Of a stretch of DNA of 64,000 nucleotides, positions 12,500-25,440 are shown piece after piece. The position numbers were made by a program, and so were the translations under genes. The notes beneath the pieces were generated by a model, which had not been told where the DNA came from, did not search any database, and worked only from the letters and a program-made list of their open reading frames with translations. Position 1 is the stretch's first letter. Every line of letters starts with the position of its first letter. Origin of the DNA: Cylicocyclus nassatus (taxonomy: Eukaryota > Nematoda > Chromadorea > Rhabditida > Strongylidae); assembly GCA_958299035.1 (NCBI GenBank), contig CATQJL010000112.1, positions 186,001 through 250,000 of the forward strand, given 5' to 3'.

Positions 12500-13394
12500 T
12501 AGGTTGGTGCAAAAATAATGGCCGTTTTGCGAATTCCCACCTATAACTTTTTGAAAGATTCACATTTCCAAATGCAGTAACGATCATCAGAAGCGGCAAA
12601 CCTTCTGCGATACAGCGCACATTTAGTTATACTCGTCTCACGAACGGGCAGAATATGGATTGAAAAACAAAAAAGGTTCTTCTGCTAGAACCTTGTTTGA
12701 CAATTCATAACTTCTTTCAAAGTTTGTTATTATGAATGAAAAGTAGCCTATCTTATAGCCGCAAGTCATTAGTACAAAATACAATAAAAAGAATTCTGAC
12801 AAAAAAGTTTGCGAGAAAGAAAAAAAATTAAAATTTAAAGTTTCTCAGTTTTCTCAACATTTTTTCAGTGTACCTCAAAGTCCCGAATACAGAATTTTCT
12901 GATTATCTACGTACTGAGCAGCTGGGTGTTTTTGCAAAAACTGCTAATAGAATGTATTAGCCCTACGCTTACAGAAATGAGCAAAGCTTTGGCGACTGAC
13001 TTCTTCAGAAGAAAATTATGGGTCATAAAATGTCCGCAACGGCTACCCATGTTAGGCGCCGATATCTCAGTCTGGACAACTTCAAAGAACACATCTGTGT
13101 GTGCATAATGTAGACAATTTCTATCACATGCAATACATTTTTGAAGAAATGCCATTGATACGCGCTCGAATTCTGGCCAGAAAAGTGAATGCAATGAAAT
13201 TCTGAATTTGGATGCGGTTAATTGAAGCTCAGTATTTTTATAACAGATGGGGATGGAAGCCCAATTTCAAACACCATTAGATAGAGCATGAAGACAGCTT
13301 TTCGATGATATACTAAATCTATAGTAGAAGCATTGATGGAAAAAATCTATTGAAAGAGGCATGGGATATCGGCCATTATTTTTGCACCAACCTA
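12500..13394. mobile_element. mariner-type MITE (895 bp)
   Basis: The left terminus TTAGGTTGGTGCAAAAATAA is repeated in reverse complement at 13371-13394 over about 30 bases, and TA borders both ends. GGTTGGTGCAAAA is the classic mariner terminal motif. The open frames inside do not resemble a mariner transposase (no D,D34D context), so this is a deletion derivative or MITE. Confidence 0.85.
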
Positions 13395-14860
13395 ATATTT
13401 ATCGCAAAATGAAGTAACTGCTCGAACACTGGCACATGAACTAACATGAACTAATCAAATATGTTATACAGACAGGGATCAGAGCCGATTAATGTTGTCA
13501 TCATCAATCTGGTGCAAGCGAGAACGATTAGCAAGAAGACAATAACGTTTTCGTCATCTAATTTCCATTTTTATGAATTCTAACCAGGTCCCGGCACAGG
13601 TGGCTTACTGGGCAAGCTGGATATCGTTTTGGAATAAAAACCAGGGGAAATATCTTTGAGCAACCCCCCCCTCTCCACACAGTTCTGCCCTTATGTCACC
13701 CACCTTCTACAGGAGACGAAAGTTGTCATTTCTGCCTTATCGATCTGCAAAAACCAAAAATTTCGTGTTTCAACATGTTCGCTGGTTAAGCGCGCGAATT
13801 CAAACCTGCCTCGAAATAAACAAAAGACTTGTTTACAGCAAAAATGAAATGACACTAAAATTGGTGTGTAGATGAGCAACAGGGATTTAGGACTATGTGC
13901 AAGAAATTATGAAAAATTATGTGAACTGAAAGCGTGGCAAACTTTTTTCGGAGTTAGGTGGCCTTCCAGCCACCTGGACAGCCACCTGAGGTGGCTGTAA
14001 AAAGAAAAAGTCATATATTTTCCTTCCTTCACTCCTCACATGTTTAACATAACCTTGTTCTACACCAAAAACCCTACGACTGAGTTTTTGAATCTCCCTA
14101 AACCCCCTCTTCCTCGCCTAGTTACGGAGCTCCTGAGGAGCTCGTAATTGTAGCGAGCCCGGATGTGCCTAGCAGTCACATCACTTAGGTGCGAGAATAT
14201 GGCTCGGGTGAGAAACTTCCGCCCTCCTAGTTACGGCCCTCCAAATATTTTGTATGGCAGCGGCAAGTCTGCTTCAAGCGCGCAAAGGTGCGCGCCGAAC
14301 ACAGCATGCCGCCAATTCGGAGGAAACGAACATCTTTAGTTTTTTCTCGTCTGTTCGAAGTTGCTTTCATATTTTGTTCCATTATTTTCTCGTTATTCGT
14401 TCTGATCCATCCACGATCGCGTCATGGGTGATATCGTATTTTTCTGCCGAAGTCTACAGGGATTTCGTTTTCGGAAAATTGAAAAAGCCACCTCATGCCG
14501 AGCTCTGATTCCAACTCATTACAGGGTTAAGTCCTGGTGCAAACATTTGCATGAGAGTTGTGCTCTTTAGAGACAACTGCGTAAAAAATTGTGTTTCCGT
14601 GGAACAGGCGGGATGGTATACTATGAGAGACAAAAGCGCTGCACCCACTGCTTTGAATATAAACTTGTGATAGGCTTGCGAGCTGTTGCTTCCGTGATAA
14701 AGCATCGTCCTGCTTGACCTTTTCAAGATTATTTTATGGAAATAACCAAAATAAGCCCGTTGCCGACATATCACAGAGTAGAACTTGTCCTTTCCCTACA
14801 CCGTAATTCTCAATCGTAACTGAGCACTTTCATAATTTGAGCCGTTTAAAGTGATAAATT
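13395..14860. other. no gene recognised; small palindromes
   Basis: Contains short self-complementary stretches, for example the CCACCT/AGGTGG blocks at 13955-14000 and GGAGCTCCTGAGGAGCTC near 14127. No coding or RNA feature could be supported. Confidence 0.4.
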
Positions 14861-15929
14861 AGAGTGATCCAGAAGTAATGGTAAGCAATTTTTACGCTTT
14901 TGTATAAAGTGACTTCGTATGCTATCCCGAAAGTACCTTGCAACACCTCATACACAATTCTTAGTGCGGCCCTTCGAAGAAACCAGACAGGCTATTCTAG
15001 ACGCCACCCGAATTCGTGCTGCTGTACCTCAAGGTCCTTGGGCATGTGACATATAATGCAAAAGTGTGCTTTTCGAGCTCTAATAGTTACTCAATTTGCA
15101 GAAATTCCTCGTTGTTTCATTTGAAAGAGGCAGACTATGAAAAATTGCAATATATGTATGGCGCAGATGTTTAGGATAAAAACATGTTTTGCCTCAAAAT
15201 TTTTTTAGAAGTCGAGGTAAGCCGCACATGCTTGGATAAAGCGGAAAAAGCTCTATCAGATGCCGGTGGCGGACTTTATGAACGATAGCGCGCGCTAAGG
15301 CAGACGTGTGTCAATAAAGTGCGCACCATTAACCCCGCCTACCGCAAGATGGACGAGTTCTTTGCAGTACAGCTCTAGCACTGGTTCATGGCCATGTTCC
15401 CTAGTCAAGTGAAAACAACTTCTGATAGTGAGCTATAAGCATGTTGCAAGCTGGAGTGAAGCTTGACCGAATTTTGTTTTGCTTTCTTGTTTCTTCCCAG
15501 TCATGAACAGCTAATGTGTTGGTCGTCAAAGGATTTGCTGATCTTTACCTATGAATGACCGAGTGACTCAAAATTCGCCTATAATGCTTGTTTTGAATTC
15601 TCGTCGCCATGAAATCTGCTAGCTATGATTAGGGTTTCAGAACTTACTTTTCCGATAAAAGAGATAATCGTGTTGGTCCTTTCAGCAATGATAATGATAT
15701 TTCTCGATAAGCCGACTTCTTTTTGAACTAAACTTGAGAGTGCAATAAAGAATATTTAATATAGTAACAGATGTGAATAAAGAAAAAGACTTTTTCGAGC
15801 ATTGAAAGAACCCCATACGTACAATAAAAATCAATTTGGACAAACATCAGATGCTGGCTGTCATAGGCAAGCTCATGCTCTCATCCCGATGAGAGAGTTA
15901 ATAATATCTCTACTACCATCTTATTTTAT

Positions 15930-16631
15930 TAGATTGTCCCGAAAGCTCTGTCGTTTCATTTTTGAAAACTTGTAACTTTTTAGCGTCTCAACGGAGTTGC
16001 GCCTTTCTAATTTTATCAGAAATAGAAGTCTTCCTCCTTGTAGGCGTGCCTCGATGAGCTTCTACTATAAATTCATTGCAGAGACAAAAATGGAAAAAGA
16101 TAACCAATTGAGCTTTGACCATTCTAAGTTAGTTAGGTCGCCAAAAGTCTGGAGCGCCGCGAAAAAATCTGAAATATCAGTATAGAAGTTTTATGACATA
16201 CTCTTTGCATTTGAGAAAACGTGCTGTTTGGACGTTTCAGTGAAAAGTTATGATTTTCGAGGTGACAAATTAATCATTTGGCGTTTTCCATTGTAAACTC
16301 GAAAATTATAACTTTTCAAAAAGAAGTCTAAAAAGCACAGTTTTTTCTCAAATGCAGAGAATAGAACTTATAAAACTTACATACTGCCAACTTCAGATTT
16401 TTCTGCGGCGTTCCAGACTTTTGGCGACCCAACTTGAAATGGTCAAAGCTCAAGTGGTCTTCTTTTTCCGTTCTATCTCTGCAACGAATGTATATTAGAA
16501 GCTCATCGAGAAACGACTACAAAGAGGAAGACTTCTTCTTTATAAGAAAGTCAGAAAGACGCAAATTTATTGAGACAGTAAAAGGTTACAAATTTTCAAA
16601 AATAAAACGACAGAACTTTCGGGACAATCTA
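15930..16631. mobile_element. palindromic mariner-type MITE (702 bp)
   Basis: Termini TTAGATTGTCCCGAAAGCTC and its reverse complement with TA edges. Almost the whole element is one long inverted repeat folding about a centre near 16290. It would produce a long hairpin RNA if transcribed. It is nested in the Fam6 copy around it. Confidence 0.85.
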
Positions 16632-16863
16632 ATATTTCTTCTGTTGCAAAGCGTTGGGATTACCAGGCTACCAAAGATTTGATGACGGTCCCTTCACTCA
16701 TTGCGGTGCAGATATTTTTGGTACCCTCACTTGTTTTACTGCAACGGTGCTGCTCAGAATAAGAGATCACTTGAAGTGACAAGATTTAATTTAGCCCCTC
16801 ATAAAAATAAAGCGACGCGGCAATGCCCATAGACCTCGATCAGAAGGTTCTATATGTACTAAC

Positions 16864-17153
16864 CAGTGGCGGTCCCAGGATTTCGGACCGTGGAGGGGGG
16901 GGGGGGCAAAATTATTTTTGAAATGAAGATGCGTGGCGTTAACCACGCACTCCGAAAAGTTTCTTCTCAAAATTTTTGCGGGTCCATGATTCCCAAAAAA
17001 ACCTAGAAAAAGAGGGCGTGGGAATTTTTTTAAAATTTTGAAAAAATTATTTTAATTATTACAAGAATAAATAAGTCACTTGCACATTTTTATAACCCAT
17101 GTAAGTAAACTTCAAAAATTTCGCGACCCGTTCCCCCCCCCCTCGGTCCGTTG
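16864..17153. mobile_element. hAT-type MITE with 8-bp target duplication
   Basis: The 290-bp element starts CAGTGGCGGTCC and ends with an imperfect reverse complement (GGTCCGTTG). It is flanked by a perfect 8-bp direct repeat GTACTAAC at 16856-16863 and 17154-17161. An 8-bp duplication with a CAGTGGCGG start is characteristic of hAT elements. Poly-G and poly-C runs lie just inside the two ends. Non-coding. Confidence 0.85.
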
Positions 17154-17230
17154 GTACTAACATCTGCCAAAATTTGGGTAGCCAAATAAGTACTGTTTGA
17201 AAAAACTGCATTTATTTCCTAAGTACCCCA

Positions 17231-20200
17231 CAACGTTTAGCCCACAAGCTTCTGATTTGGGCTATTTTAACACACCGAATCAGACTTACATCAGAAAAAT
17301 CTAGTGTTGTCGGAAAATTCACTACACAAATTTTGCTTTAGATTTGCTTGAAGAATTTTCTGTGATGCTAGCATTAGTAGCGAAGGATCACCATAGCATA
17401 GTCCTAATCTCACGATGCGGAAGTCTAGCTACAGTCTGTCTCAATTGGGCTCAGATCGAAGTCTAGATGCGAAATGAACGCGTTCATGGCTGAGATAGTT
17501 GCATCGCATCTCGCAGCGCTGTGAAAGTTGTGGAGAATGAAGAAACAGCAGACAGGTGCCAGCATGACTACCTCTACTTAATCCACTTGATCACTTGATC
17601 CACTTCATCTACTTCGCTCTGGATCAGTTTATTTTTACCGAGGTGTATGAACTGAATCAAGCGCATAGAGTACATGTATGGCGCGTGCCCAAGGCCCGTG
17701 CATACCTCACGCGATTTTCAGTCGCGATGCAACCTGGAAATACTCCACTTACTTATAACTCGTCGCAAACTCAATTTGAGCACGTCTAAAATAGCATACT
17801 TTATCGACTTACAAAACTTAATATTAGGTTGTAAAGAAAGTTCCCGGGCAGTTGCAAAAATTTTTTTCAAATTGTTGAAGCTACAAACTTCATTGGAAAG
17901 ACAATTTTGTCCACAACATATATTTGTCTTGCTGGCTTCTCAGCGCCTCACTGCGGTCCACCAGCATGCGCAGAAGGGAAAAAAATCGTTGCGAAAAGTG
18001 GCCTATTTGTGCAGGATTATCTCAGGCATGATGAGAGCTGGAGTGCCCAGATGCTGTAGTTAAAGAGAGGTCTGCTGGGGCTATTATGGGGACCGTTCAA
18101 GTCCTTAAAGGACCACCTGCAAAAAATCTTCCCCAGAAAGTTTGAAAAATTGATCAGTTTTTGCCCCTAAAAATGCACCATTTTTCGAGTAAGTGACTTT
18201 GAAATCTTGTCGTTCTGCATAGGGTGGACCAAATCTTTGATTACTGCGAACATCGTTGGGGTAATGCCTTTCACATCTTTTGGACCCATCATCCAGGCGT
18301 GACGATCCCTGCAGAAGTCTGGATTGGGCGGGACATTCTGCGAGGAGCAGCGCTGCGCATCGTTGAAGGTGCGAGCGCACAGCTCTGGCATTCTGCCAAG
18401 CAAAGACTGTGGAGAATAAGAGACGCAGACCTGGTACTCACCACGATATATACTGTAGCTGCGAAGGTGCGAGGCGGACGCCCGCCATTCCTGGAGCATA
18501 GGGCATTTGAAAAATTGTGACGATGGCGCGATCGCGCGCGACACGCACGCTACTGCCGGAAACCGCATTTTCTCGGTTCTCGTCTCTAGTCGAATGGTTT
18601 GCTTGCATATGTTAATACTTAGACACTGGAATTGACTGAGCTGCACGTTGAAGTGGTGCCTTCTTGTATGAGCGTTTTATGCTTCAGTAAGCGCAAAGTC
18701 CGCAGCCAAATCCGTCATCACGGTTTTATAAATGAACTATGCTGTCACGTAGAACACGGCGGAAATCGTACTCGCTGGCAACCGAAGACCACTCATCTAA
18801 ACTCGTACCGATACTTCGTTGCCTCCCTGACAGTCCACTTAGACGTTGTGCACGGAGCATCACACAGCGCCGATGTTCATCGTTTCGTAAAGAACCCCGC
18901 TGGCTCTCTATCACACACACACGCACGCACGTCACCGCGTCAGGTGTTCATCCTAAGGAGCTCACGGAACTCACCTGTTTCTCCAGTGGGCGGCATGGTG
19001 CTGAAAAAAATTCAATTGATGTTAGATAGGTATGAGTGGTAAGACGCTCGGAGAAAACGGTGTCTCAGGCAATCCTGTAAGAGTCACAGACTTGTGCAGT
19101 TGCATAAAGGCAGCAATTCGCACAGTTATTCGAAATCTGACCGAATTCGGAAGATTCGGAAGCCGCAAAGGTCCAAATTTACTAAACTAAGGATTCTTTC
19201 TCTGGAGATTACATCGGTGGCGTTGAAAATATTAAAATTCAATGAGCTGAACCACAAATGTCATCACAGTGCAGGAAGGCAAGATAAACCCTTACTTGGC
19301 TATCAACAATGTGGTTCAAGTAAAGATCTTTTATGTTTGTTATCAGCAAAGTTATATGTGACCAAAGAAAGACTATGCGCGATAACTCAAAGCTTTCCCT
19401 TACAATATTCAAAGAACCTAATAGGCTGTAAAAAAGCGGTATGATGTTGTTGGCCAGATAGATCTTTGTGAGAAATTGAGATTGACCTCCACCGTGAGCA
19501 TAAGCAATATATGATCTCAGTAGTTTTGGTCTTGTATGGTGTCAAGGAGTAAGCAAGTCTCTTTGCTGATTTTTTACCGTAACCAATAAAAATCTCATAT
19601 TCGGAAAAGTGAGCTCTCGCCTAAGAACTGCGTCTTTTGTACACCGAAGACTCCTATTTTAACCAAAATACTCATATTGCACTAAAGTACAATCCACAGT
19701 CTAATAAATATATGAAAAATCTTTTTACGGAAAATTCCCTGGAACGAGTAGCTTATGAATAACGTGAATAGATATTTTTAATACTTTACAATTGCTTATG
19801 GATGTTGAACTATTAGAGAGTGAAGAAAGGAGGTAATGGATCAGATCTTCAATAAACATACATGATCAGATAGAGTGGAATTTGTGAAATGGGGGACAAT
19901 AAAGTAGCGTAATCTCAGACGGAAAAGAGCCTGCCAAATTATGCCAAAACCAATCCACTATTTCTTGACCGCTCTCAAAAAACATTGAGTCAAGGCACTG
20001 CATCACTAGATGTTTGATAATGCTTTATGCTGACTGAGTTTCACTGGAGGAATACTACCTCGCCCGAATGCTAGCCGCAAAGTTGTCCGACGGCAGACTG
20101 GGCTCGCTGAACCCGGTCACCGCGAATGCTGTCAGTGTATGAAAACAAAGAGCTAGCAAAAGATCTCGCAAACTGCTGAGTTTATTTCCGCAAAATAGTG

Positions 20201-21698
20201 CAGCGGCGTTCATTCGACTGGGGCTCCATACAAAGCTAGACGATTGCGCTTAACATAAAAAAATCAGTCGTGTTGAACTATAGTTCCCATGTTCAATGCA
20301 AGTTTGAGAGTAGAGCCAAAAAAATTTGCCTTAGGAAAATGCATGGCGTGAAAAAATCGAAAACGTATTATTTGATTTTTCATTGATCGCATGTCCAAAC
20401 AGCATGTTGCAACTGAATTCTCGCCAAAGCTGTCGATGATGGGAAGCGGTAAAATATTTGTCGAAAAGTTGTTTATGGAGTGTGTCATTACCTTGGTCAG
20501 TTGTTGTCCCAATTTCTCAATGACTAATGTGCGCACTACTTACTATAAGCTTGATAACTATGCAAGAAATCCTATTGTACGCACACTTGTGTAGATAGAG
20601 AAGGCAGCACTCATCATTAATTACAGACTAGAATCAGATTTTGAACAATATGCTCATATATTTCACGAAAATACGTAGAGAGGCGATTCGGCTTAGATGG
20701 GACAATTGTAACATTGTCTGACAATGAACGAAATAGCTCAAAGTAAAGTGTAATCACCCATACAGACATGTTGTGAGGATATAGGTTTGACCTTGTTAGA
20801 ATGAGTGGCTGAGGCAACAAGCAAAAGGCGCAGTGTGCGTCGGCGATGGCGATGCCGGAGGGGTTGCAGCGGCGGTGGCGGCGGAGGCACCCGTTGCCGC
20901 CGTCCGCATTACAACTGGGACGTCCTGACTGGCACACAGCTTCTAAGAATAGCCTGCGCCCCCACATATTTTGACACTCTTAGTCATTTTTAGCGAATTC
21001 CGTAGATCGCTTCTTCTGTAAGACTTCTGCACTTCATGAGATATCAACGCATGACTCAAACGTACCCGGGAGTACACTCACCATTCCGAGCCCACATGTC
21101 TTTGATATCTAGAAGGATGCTCAATAGCTCGTCTCCTATGCATGAACAGATTGCCAATGACGAGTCCGGTTACAAGTTTGAACAGTTGCACATCTTTAGC
21201 AACGCAGTATATGCTAAGTCACGGCGGCTTGACTTACCATGTAGAGTTGAGACAACACGCTTGATAGCTTGTTTTTCACAAAAAGCAGTGCGATTAGTAC
21301 ATGTATCTCGATGAGTACTAGATGCTAGCTCAGAGTCCGTTAGAGAGTCCATCAGAAGTGGCGCTCAATGTGCAGCCTCTCACAATCCAGATCAGGTCAA
21401 AAGCAGCATGTTTTGATTTCTACCTGATTCCATTCCGACAGACTGTAGTGACTTGCAGTGCAACTTGCGCATCGCGGGACAAAACAGACACAGCTGCGTG
21501 CTCTGTTTCAAGCTAACGTGGGTTGTCGGGTATTGTAGGCACCGTACGGACAATACTATAATTTACCAGAGTGCGAGTGCGGGTCTAGAGAGTAAAGGAA
21601 AATTATCAGATAAAATATGTATCGAAGCAGATGAAAGCTGTGAATGGTTCAATGTCTCCGCTCTCCTTCTAATGTTTTCATCTTATATGTACATATAT
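17231..21698. other. no confident gene; one solo mariner terminus and one unresolved open region
   Basis: TTAGGTTGTAAAGAAAGTTC at 17824 looks like a single mariner-type left end without a partner. Bases 18105-18646 are open in frames on both strands. On the minus strand an acceptor-like CTTCTGCAG near 18313 and a donor-like CAGGTGG near 18118 would delimit about 65 codons in one frame. Rival frames are equally open, so I do not call a gene. A CA/CG-rich run lies near 18910. Confidence 0.35.
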
Positions 21699-22639
21699 TA
21701 GGTCATTCCGAAAGTCATTTCGCTTTTTGAAGAGGAGCCACACTTGATGAAAAAAGATTTCTGAAAGTAGCAGCATAGTCAATAAGCTTCTGAAAAATTA
21801 CCAATATCTGCGACACACGCTTGTTGAAATGCTCAAGTTCCACAATTTTTTTTAGAATTTTAATCTTCCAAAAGATCCCAAGTGACGATTCGATATAGCA
21901 AACCTCAGAGGATACGGTACAACCTTTTTCTCTTTTCATAGCACGCCATGATTTTTCAAAAAGTTTTTTTTTTCAGAACCATGGGATTTTGGTAAGCCTG
22001 CGTCAGCCACAATCGCATCAAACATCAATGAGTCCTCGGGATTTGAACTTCCGAAATGGTATTGTGACACACTATTTTTACAAAACAAATGAGATTTTAT
22101 GGAATAGAAATATCTATTTTTGAATTTTTCAAGAACAGCCCGCGTTCGAAATTACGATTTACGATGATTTTGTCCGCGGAGATTCTACGAATCTCATACA
22201 AAAAACACCCCCAGAAAGAGAAGAAAAAGCTGCATCGAGTAACGCCGAGCTGCTTAAAGTATGAAGTTCTAGGAGGTTAGAGTTTATTAAGTATGGAAAT
22301 TGATAGGATCAATGAAAATTCTATTAAAAATATGACGAGCTATGGAAAGGAATGATAAATTATCTTGCATCCTAAAGGGCTTGCTTTAACCACACGTTAC
22401 TTGCGAGAGTTGATATAAAAATTTAGAAAAATTGTGAATCTTGAGCATCTCAAAAAGCGTGCATCGCAGATTTTGGTAAATTTTTCCGAAGCCTCATTGA
22501 CTATGCTTGACTATTACTTTAAACCATTAGAAAGAGTATGGAATGCTGCATTGAATGTAACCAAGATCTCTTAGAAATCTTTGTCCCGTCTAATGTGGTG
22601 CCCCTTTGAAAAAAGCGAAATCACTTTTGGAATCACCTA
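21699..22639. mobile_element. mariner-type MITE (941 bp)
   Basis: Ends TTAGGTCATTCCGAAAGTCA and its reverse complement (differing at a few bases) with TA edges. The match continues inward through AAAAAGCGAAAT. No transposase frame. Confidence 0.8.
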
Positions 22640-22980
22640 ATATAGAGCTGAATGTCTGTTTGTCTGTATGTTTGTATATGTGTGTTCCGAATAGAACTTT
22701 TTATTTCTAAACCTATCCGGAGCAAACTTTACATACATGCACATCGGGGCGGGTGTGTCGTAGGCTACTTTTCGTCATCCATTGATATCGAATTTATCGA
22801 TTCTTATCGATTTCTTTGTCAAGTTTGACCTGCGGTGCTGGGATTTGGCACAGGGTAATATCGAGCATTCTGATACGAATACAATATTAGTTTTAGGAAT
22901 TATCCGTTACTTTTATCGATTTCATCGATTTTTTACATAGTTTGAGCTACTGGACTGGGATTTGGCACAGGAGAGTAAGT
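22640..22980 (+). repeat. dispersed repeat, TGTCTG-rich head with ATCGATATCGA-type tail
   Basis: Starts with TGTCTGTTTGTCTGTATG and contains CCGGAGCAAACTTTACATAC, GGGGCGGGTGTG and ATCGAT-rich blocks. A reverse-complement relative occupies about 45640-45770, and shorter relatives occur near 32085-32195 and 40153-40200. It resembles a dispersed retroelement 3' segment, but no coding part is attached here. Confidence 0.55.
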
Positions 22981-24048
22981 AATCATGCCAATTACGAATT
23001 TAAACACTGTTTGTAAGAATACGCAATACTTTCATGATTTTCTTCTCAAAACTTGGACTAGAAGGGTTTGAGTTGGACTTACAATTAGTTTTGCTGATTC
23101 AAATGAAGTAACTTTTATTTCTCATCCTCAGTCCGCCATCAAAATATTGCTTCTGTCAGCAGGTGGCTGAAATTCCGTAATTCGGAGTGAGCGAGTGCGC
23201 TGATTACAAAACAAAAGCCTCCCTAAAATAATTCGAATGCAAATGCCCCGCTCAAACGTAGTGGTGAAAAAGAAAAATACACCAATCATATCTATACATC
23301 TATATATCTATCTCATATCAAATCACACGAATTCCAATTTCTGGGAGGGGTTCTGAACTGTTTTGAAAACAATGTTTTTCTTCAAAGCACTCTTTCAGAT
23401 TCCAGGTTCTGAAAGAAGTAGATTGTTGAAATTCTGCAAGCACACCTGAATGTGGGTAATCATGCCATAAGTATTTTCAAGAAAAAAGTTCACAAGGGAA
23501 GCGTGTTTAGTCGAAGTGGCTTTTTCAGATGAGACCCATACTGCTTCGAAGACTTCTACTGCACGTTGATTCCAAATCTGCCTTCCGAATCTGCCAAGCG
23601 CCTCTGGACCCGCGTTATGGCCGTTTATCGGAACCAAAAATGAATGCAGAATTTGGGTAAAACTGATTGTTACAATCTTTTCAGCGCTCAGATAAACCAA
23701 TGTTAAGTATTTTAGACAAACCATTGCATAAACTGCTCTGATACTTGACACCGGACCATTTGAGCAAATTTGGGCGATTTTGCTTCAGATTGCATTCAAT
23801 TTTTTGACCAGAAAAACGACCATAATTCGGCGTTCAGAGGCGCTTGGGATTTGGAAAGTAGATTTGGAATCACCGCTTAATGCTGTTCAAAGCAGCATGG
23901 GTCTCATCCTTGTCAGTTCTAGGGTTTTCTGAATTTGTTGGGATGAACATGATGGCGGCATGAAAGGTGAATGGCAAAAAAGTTAAGTAGCATCGGTGGA
24001 TTAGTCGATAAAAGCTAGCATATACGTGTTTTTGACACGAGGCCCCAG
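22981..24048. repeat. imperfect fold-back at about 23390-23960; otherwise no gene
   Basis: Blocks around 23525-23630 (GATTCCAAATCTG, AGCGCCTCTG) recur in reverse complement at 23820-23915, so the 118-codon minus-strand open frame at 23395-23751 lies in a repeat arm and is not called as a gene. Confidence 0.45.
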
Positions 24049-24624
24049 CTCAGATAATCGGCGAGGGCAGGCGGCCATGCGATTTCGGGCAAGCGGGCAC
24101 CGGAAAGATAGTTCGCTGATCTCCTGCGGTCCGCTTGCAGAAATCTTGAAAGAATGTTGGCCAATTTCCTAACGAATGCCTGGAGAACTATCGCGGCTTT
24201 TCTATGGATAAGTGCGGCGCAGTGGCCGCATTCTCGCGGACTTTTAACGAGAACATGCGAGATTATTGGGGGCCGCACGGTCCTTTGTGAAGGACCGCAC
24301 AGCCAGTAGGTACTTTCCGCAGAGAGAAGAAGTACCCCAAACTCGGGTAATCAAACCGGCGATGACACCTCTGCCACATAGATCTCGCCTTTGCTCGGCG
24401 TACGCCCAAAACTGCGTAAAAAAGTCTGAGCGTCTGCTGAAAATTTGGCCAGCGCTCGCTCATAGAAATTACTTGACGAGCGCTTACAGAAAATTCTGTA
24501 TTGCTGCCCGCTGGTAGAACACGGAAGTATCGCTCGCTGAAGGTTGATCATGCCCCAGAATTCTGATGGCCGCCTGCAGAAAAGCGCGAGTCTGCGGACC
24601 GCCTGCCCCCGCCAATTATCTGAG
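24049..24624. mobile_element. Fam1 TIR element, copy 1 (576 bp)
   Basis: Bounded by CTCAGATAATCG and its near reverse complement (AATTATCTGAG), followed inward on both sides by a GGCAGGCGG block. The body has CGCAGTGGCCGCATTCTCGC, GGACCGCAC and CAGCGCTCGCT blocks shared with copies at 26025, 30360, 37258 and 39682. No open frame is conserved among copies, so it is non-autonomous. Confidence 0.85.
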
Positions 24625-25040
24625 AGTATGTCTCTGGGATATAGATACAGGTATTTTTGCTTTTTTTTGTGAAAATTCGAGTTCTACCGATTGCTGATAT
24701 ATCCGTACGCTTTCCTCGACCGAACCCTGGTTCCATCTCCATGACGTGGCCTGGCCGAATGGTTCACCTCGACGGAGATAATGAACGGGTGTTTCATATT
24801 CGAACAACAGATGATTGTCTTCGACTGCCACAACCGATGTTGTCCGCGACTGAAGCAACAGCCCGGCATGAGGCAACCATCAGAAATGACTACTGCCGCG
24901 GCGCCTCATATAGCCTTGCCTTATATACTCTGAGGCGGGGCAAGGGGCGAGTCAAGTCGTGTGATTAAGCATAAGCTTTCAAATAAAGTCTATCCGCTCC
25001 TTCCGAGTTGGTGCGACCAGTCACAGTCGGCTTCGTTCGG
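24625..25040. other. no gene recognised; possible Helitron leader
   Basis: GC-richer sequence between a Fam1 copy and the Helitron 1 coding remnant. It contains an AATAAA at about 24980 and, just beyond, a TATATAAGG box near 25043 that could serve the Helitron transcript. A 103-codon plus-strand open frame (24657-24968) has no recognised similarity. Confidence 0.35.
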
Positions 25041-25189
25041 GTATATAAGGCGGCAAGTCTCAGTATTGCCGGTCACTCACCTCTGCTAGAAGGAGGCCAC
25101 TGGACCGCCGAGAGCTCTGAGTACCAAGCGAGGACCGAAGATCTAAGGACCTGAGGAATAAAGGACCCAGGTCTGAGGACCAAACGACA

Positions 25190-25440
25190 AAGTCTAAAGG
25201 CTCTTTCTTTCTCGAGTACCGAGAACTCAACAGGCTCCACCTCGAGTACCGAGAAGCCTGAAGGATCTACCTCGAGTACCGAAAAGCGAGGAGGCTCTAT
25301 CTCGAGTACCGAGAAACCTAGAGGCTCCACTTCCAGTACCGAGAAGTCAACAAGCTCTACTTCGAGTATCGGGAAACCGGCAGGCTCTACCTCGAGTACC
25401 AAGAAGCCAGGAGGCTCTACCTCGAGACCGAGACACCTAA
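25190..25440 (+). repeat. 30-bp tandem repeats (about eight units)
   Basis: Degenerate direct repeats of GGCTCTACCTCGAGTACCGA followed by about ten more bases. In one plus-strand frame the unit encodes ten residues of the type GSTSSTEKPG, and the frame stays open to a stop near 25477. It precedes the Helitron N-terminal coding segment by only tens of bases, so it may be the 5' region of that element. Confidence 0.75.

Larger units (their letters stand above)
14861..17230. mobile_element. Fam6 DNA element interrupted by two younger insertions
   Basis: The left end (TAGAGTGATCCAGAAGTAATG) and 14861-15300 resemble 45921-46390. The segment 16660-16855 resembles 46490-46684. The segment from 17158 resembles 8800-8860, the right part of the copy in unc-87 intron 1. 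The copy is split by the palindromic MITE at 15930-16631 and the hAT MITE at 16864-17153. Its right terminus is eroded, so the boundary near 17230 is approximate. Confidence 0.6.

Noticed and set aside
12907..13194. 95-codon minus-strand frame inside the mariner-type MITE, tested as a transposase
   Set aside because: It lacks the mariner D,D34D context and any recognisable transposase motif.
18105..18646. Possible secreted or enzyme-like exon on either strand
   Set aside because: Several frames on both strands are open in this GC-richer stretch and no chain of in-phase exons could be built.
20617..20967. 116-codon minus-strand frame over a GGC-rich block
   Set aside because: Openness is explained by GGC/GCC triplet composition at 20850-20900; no splice context or recognised motif.
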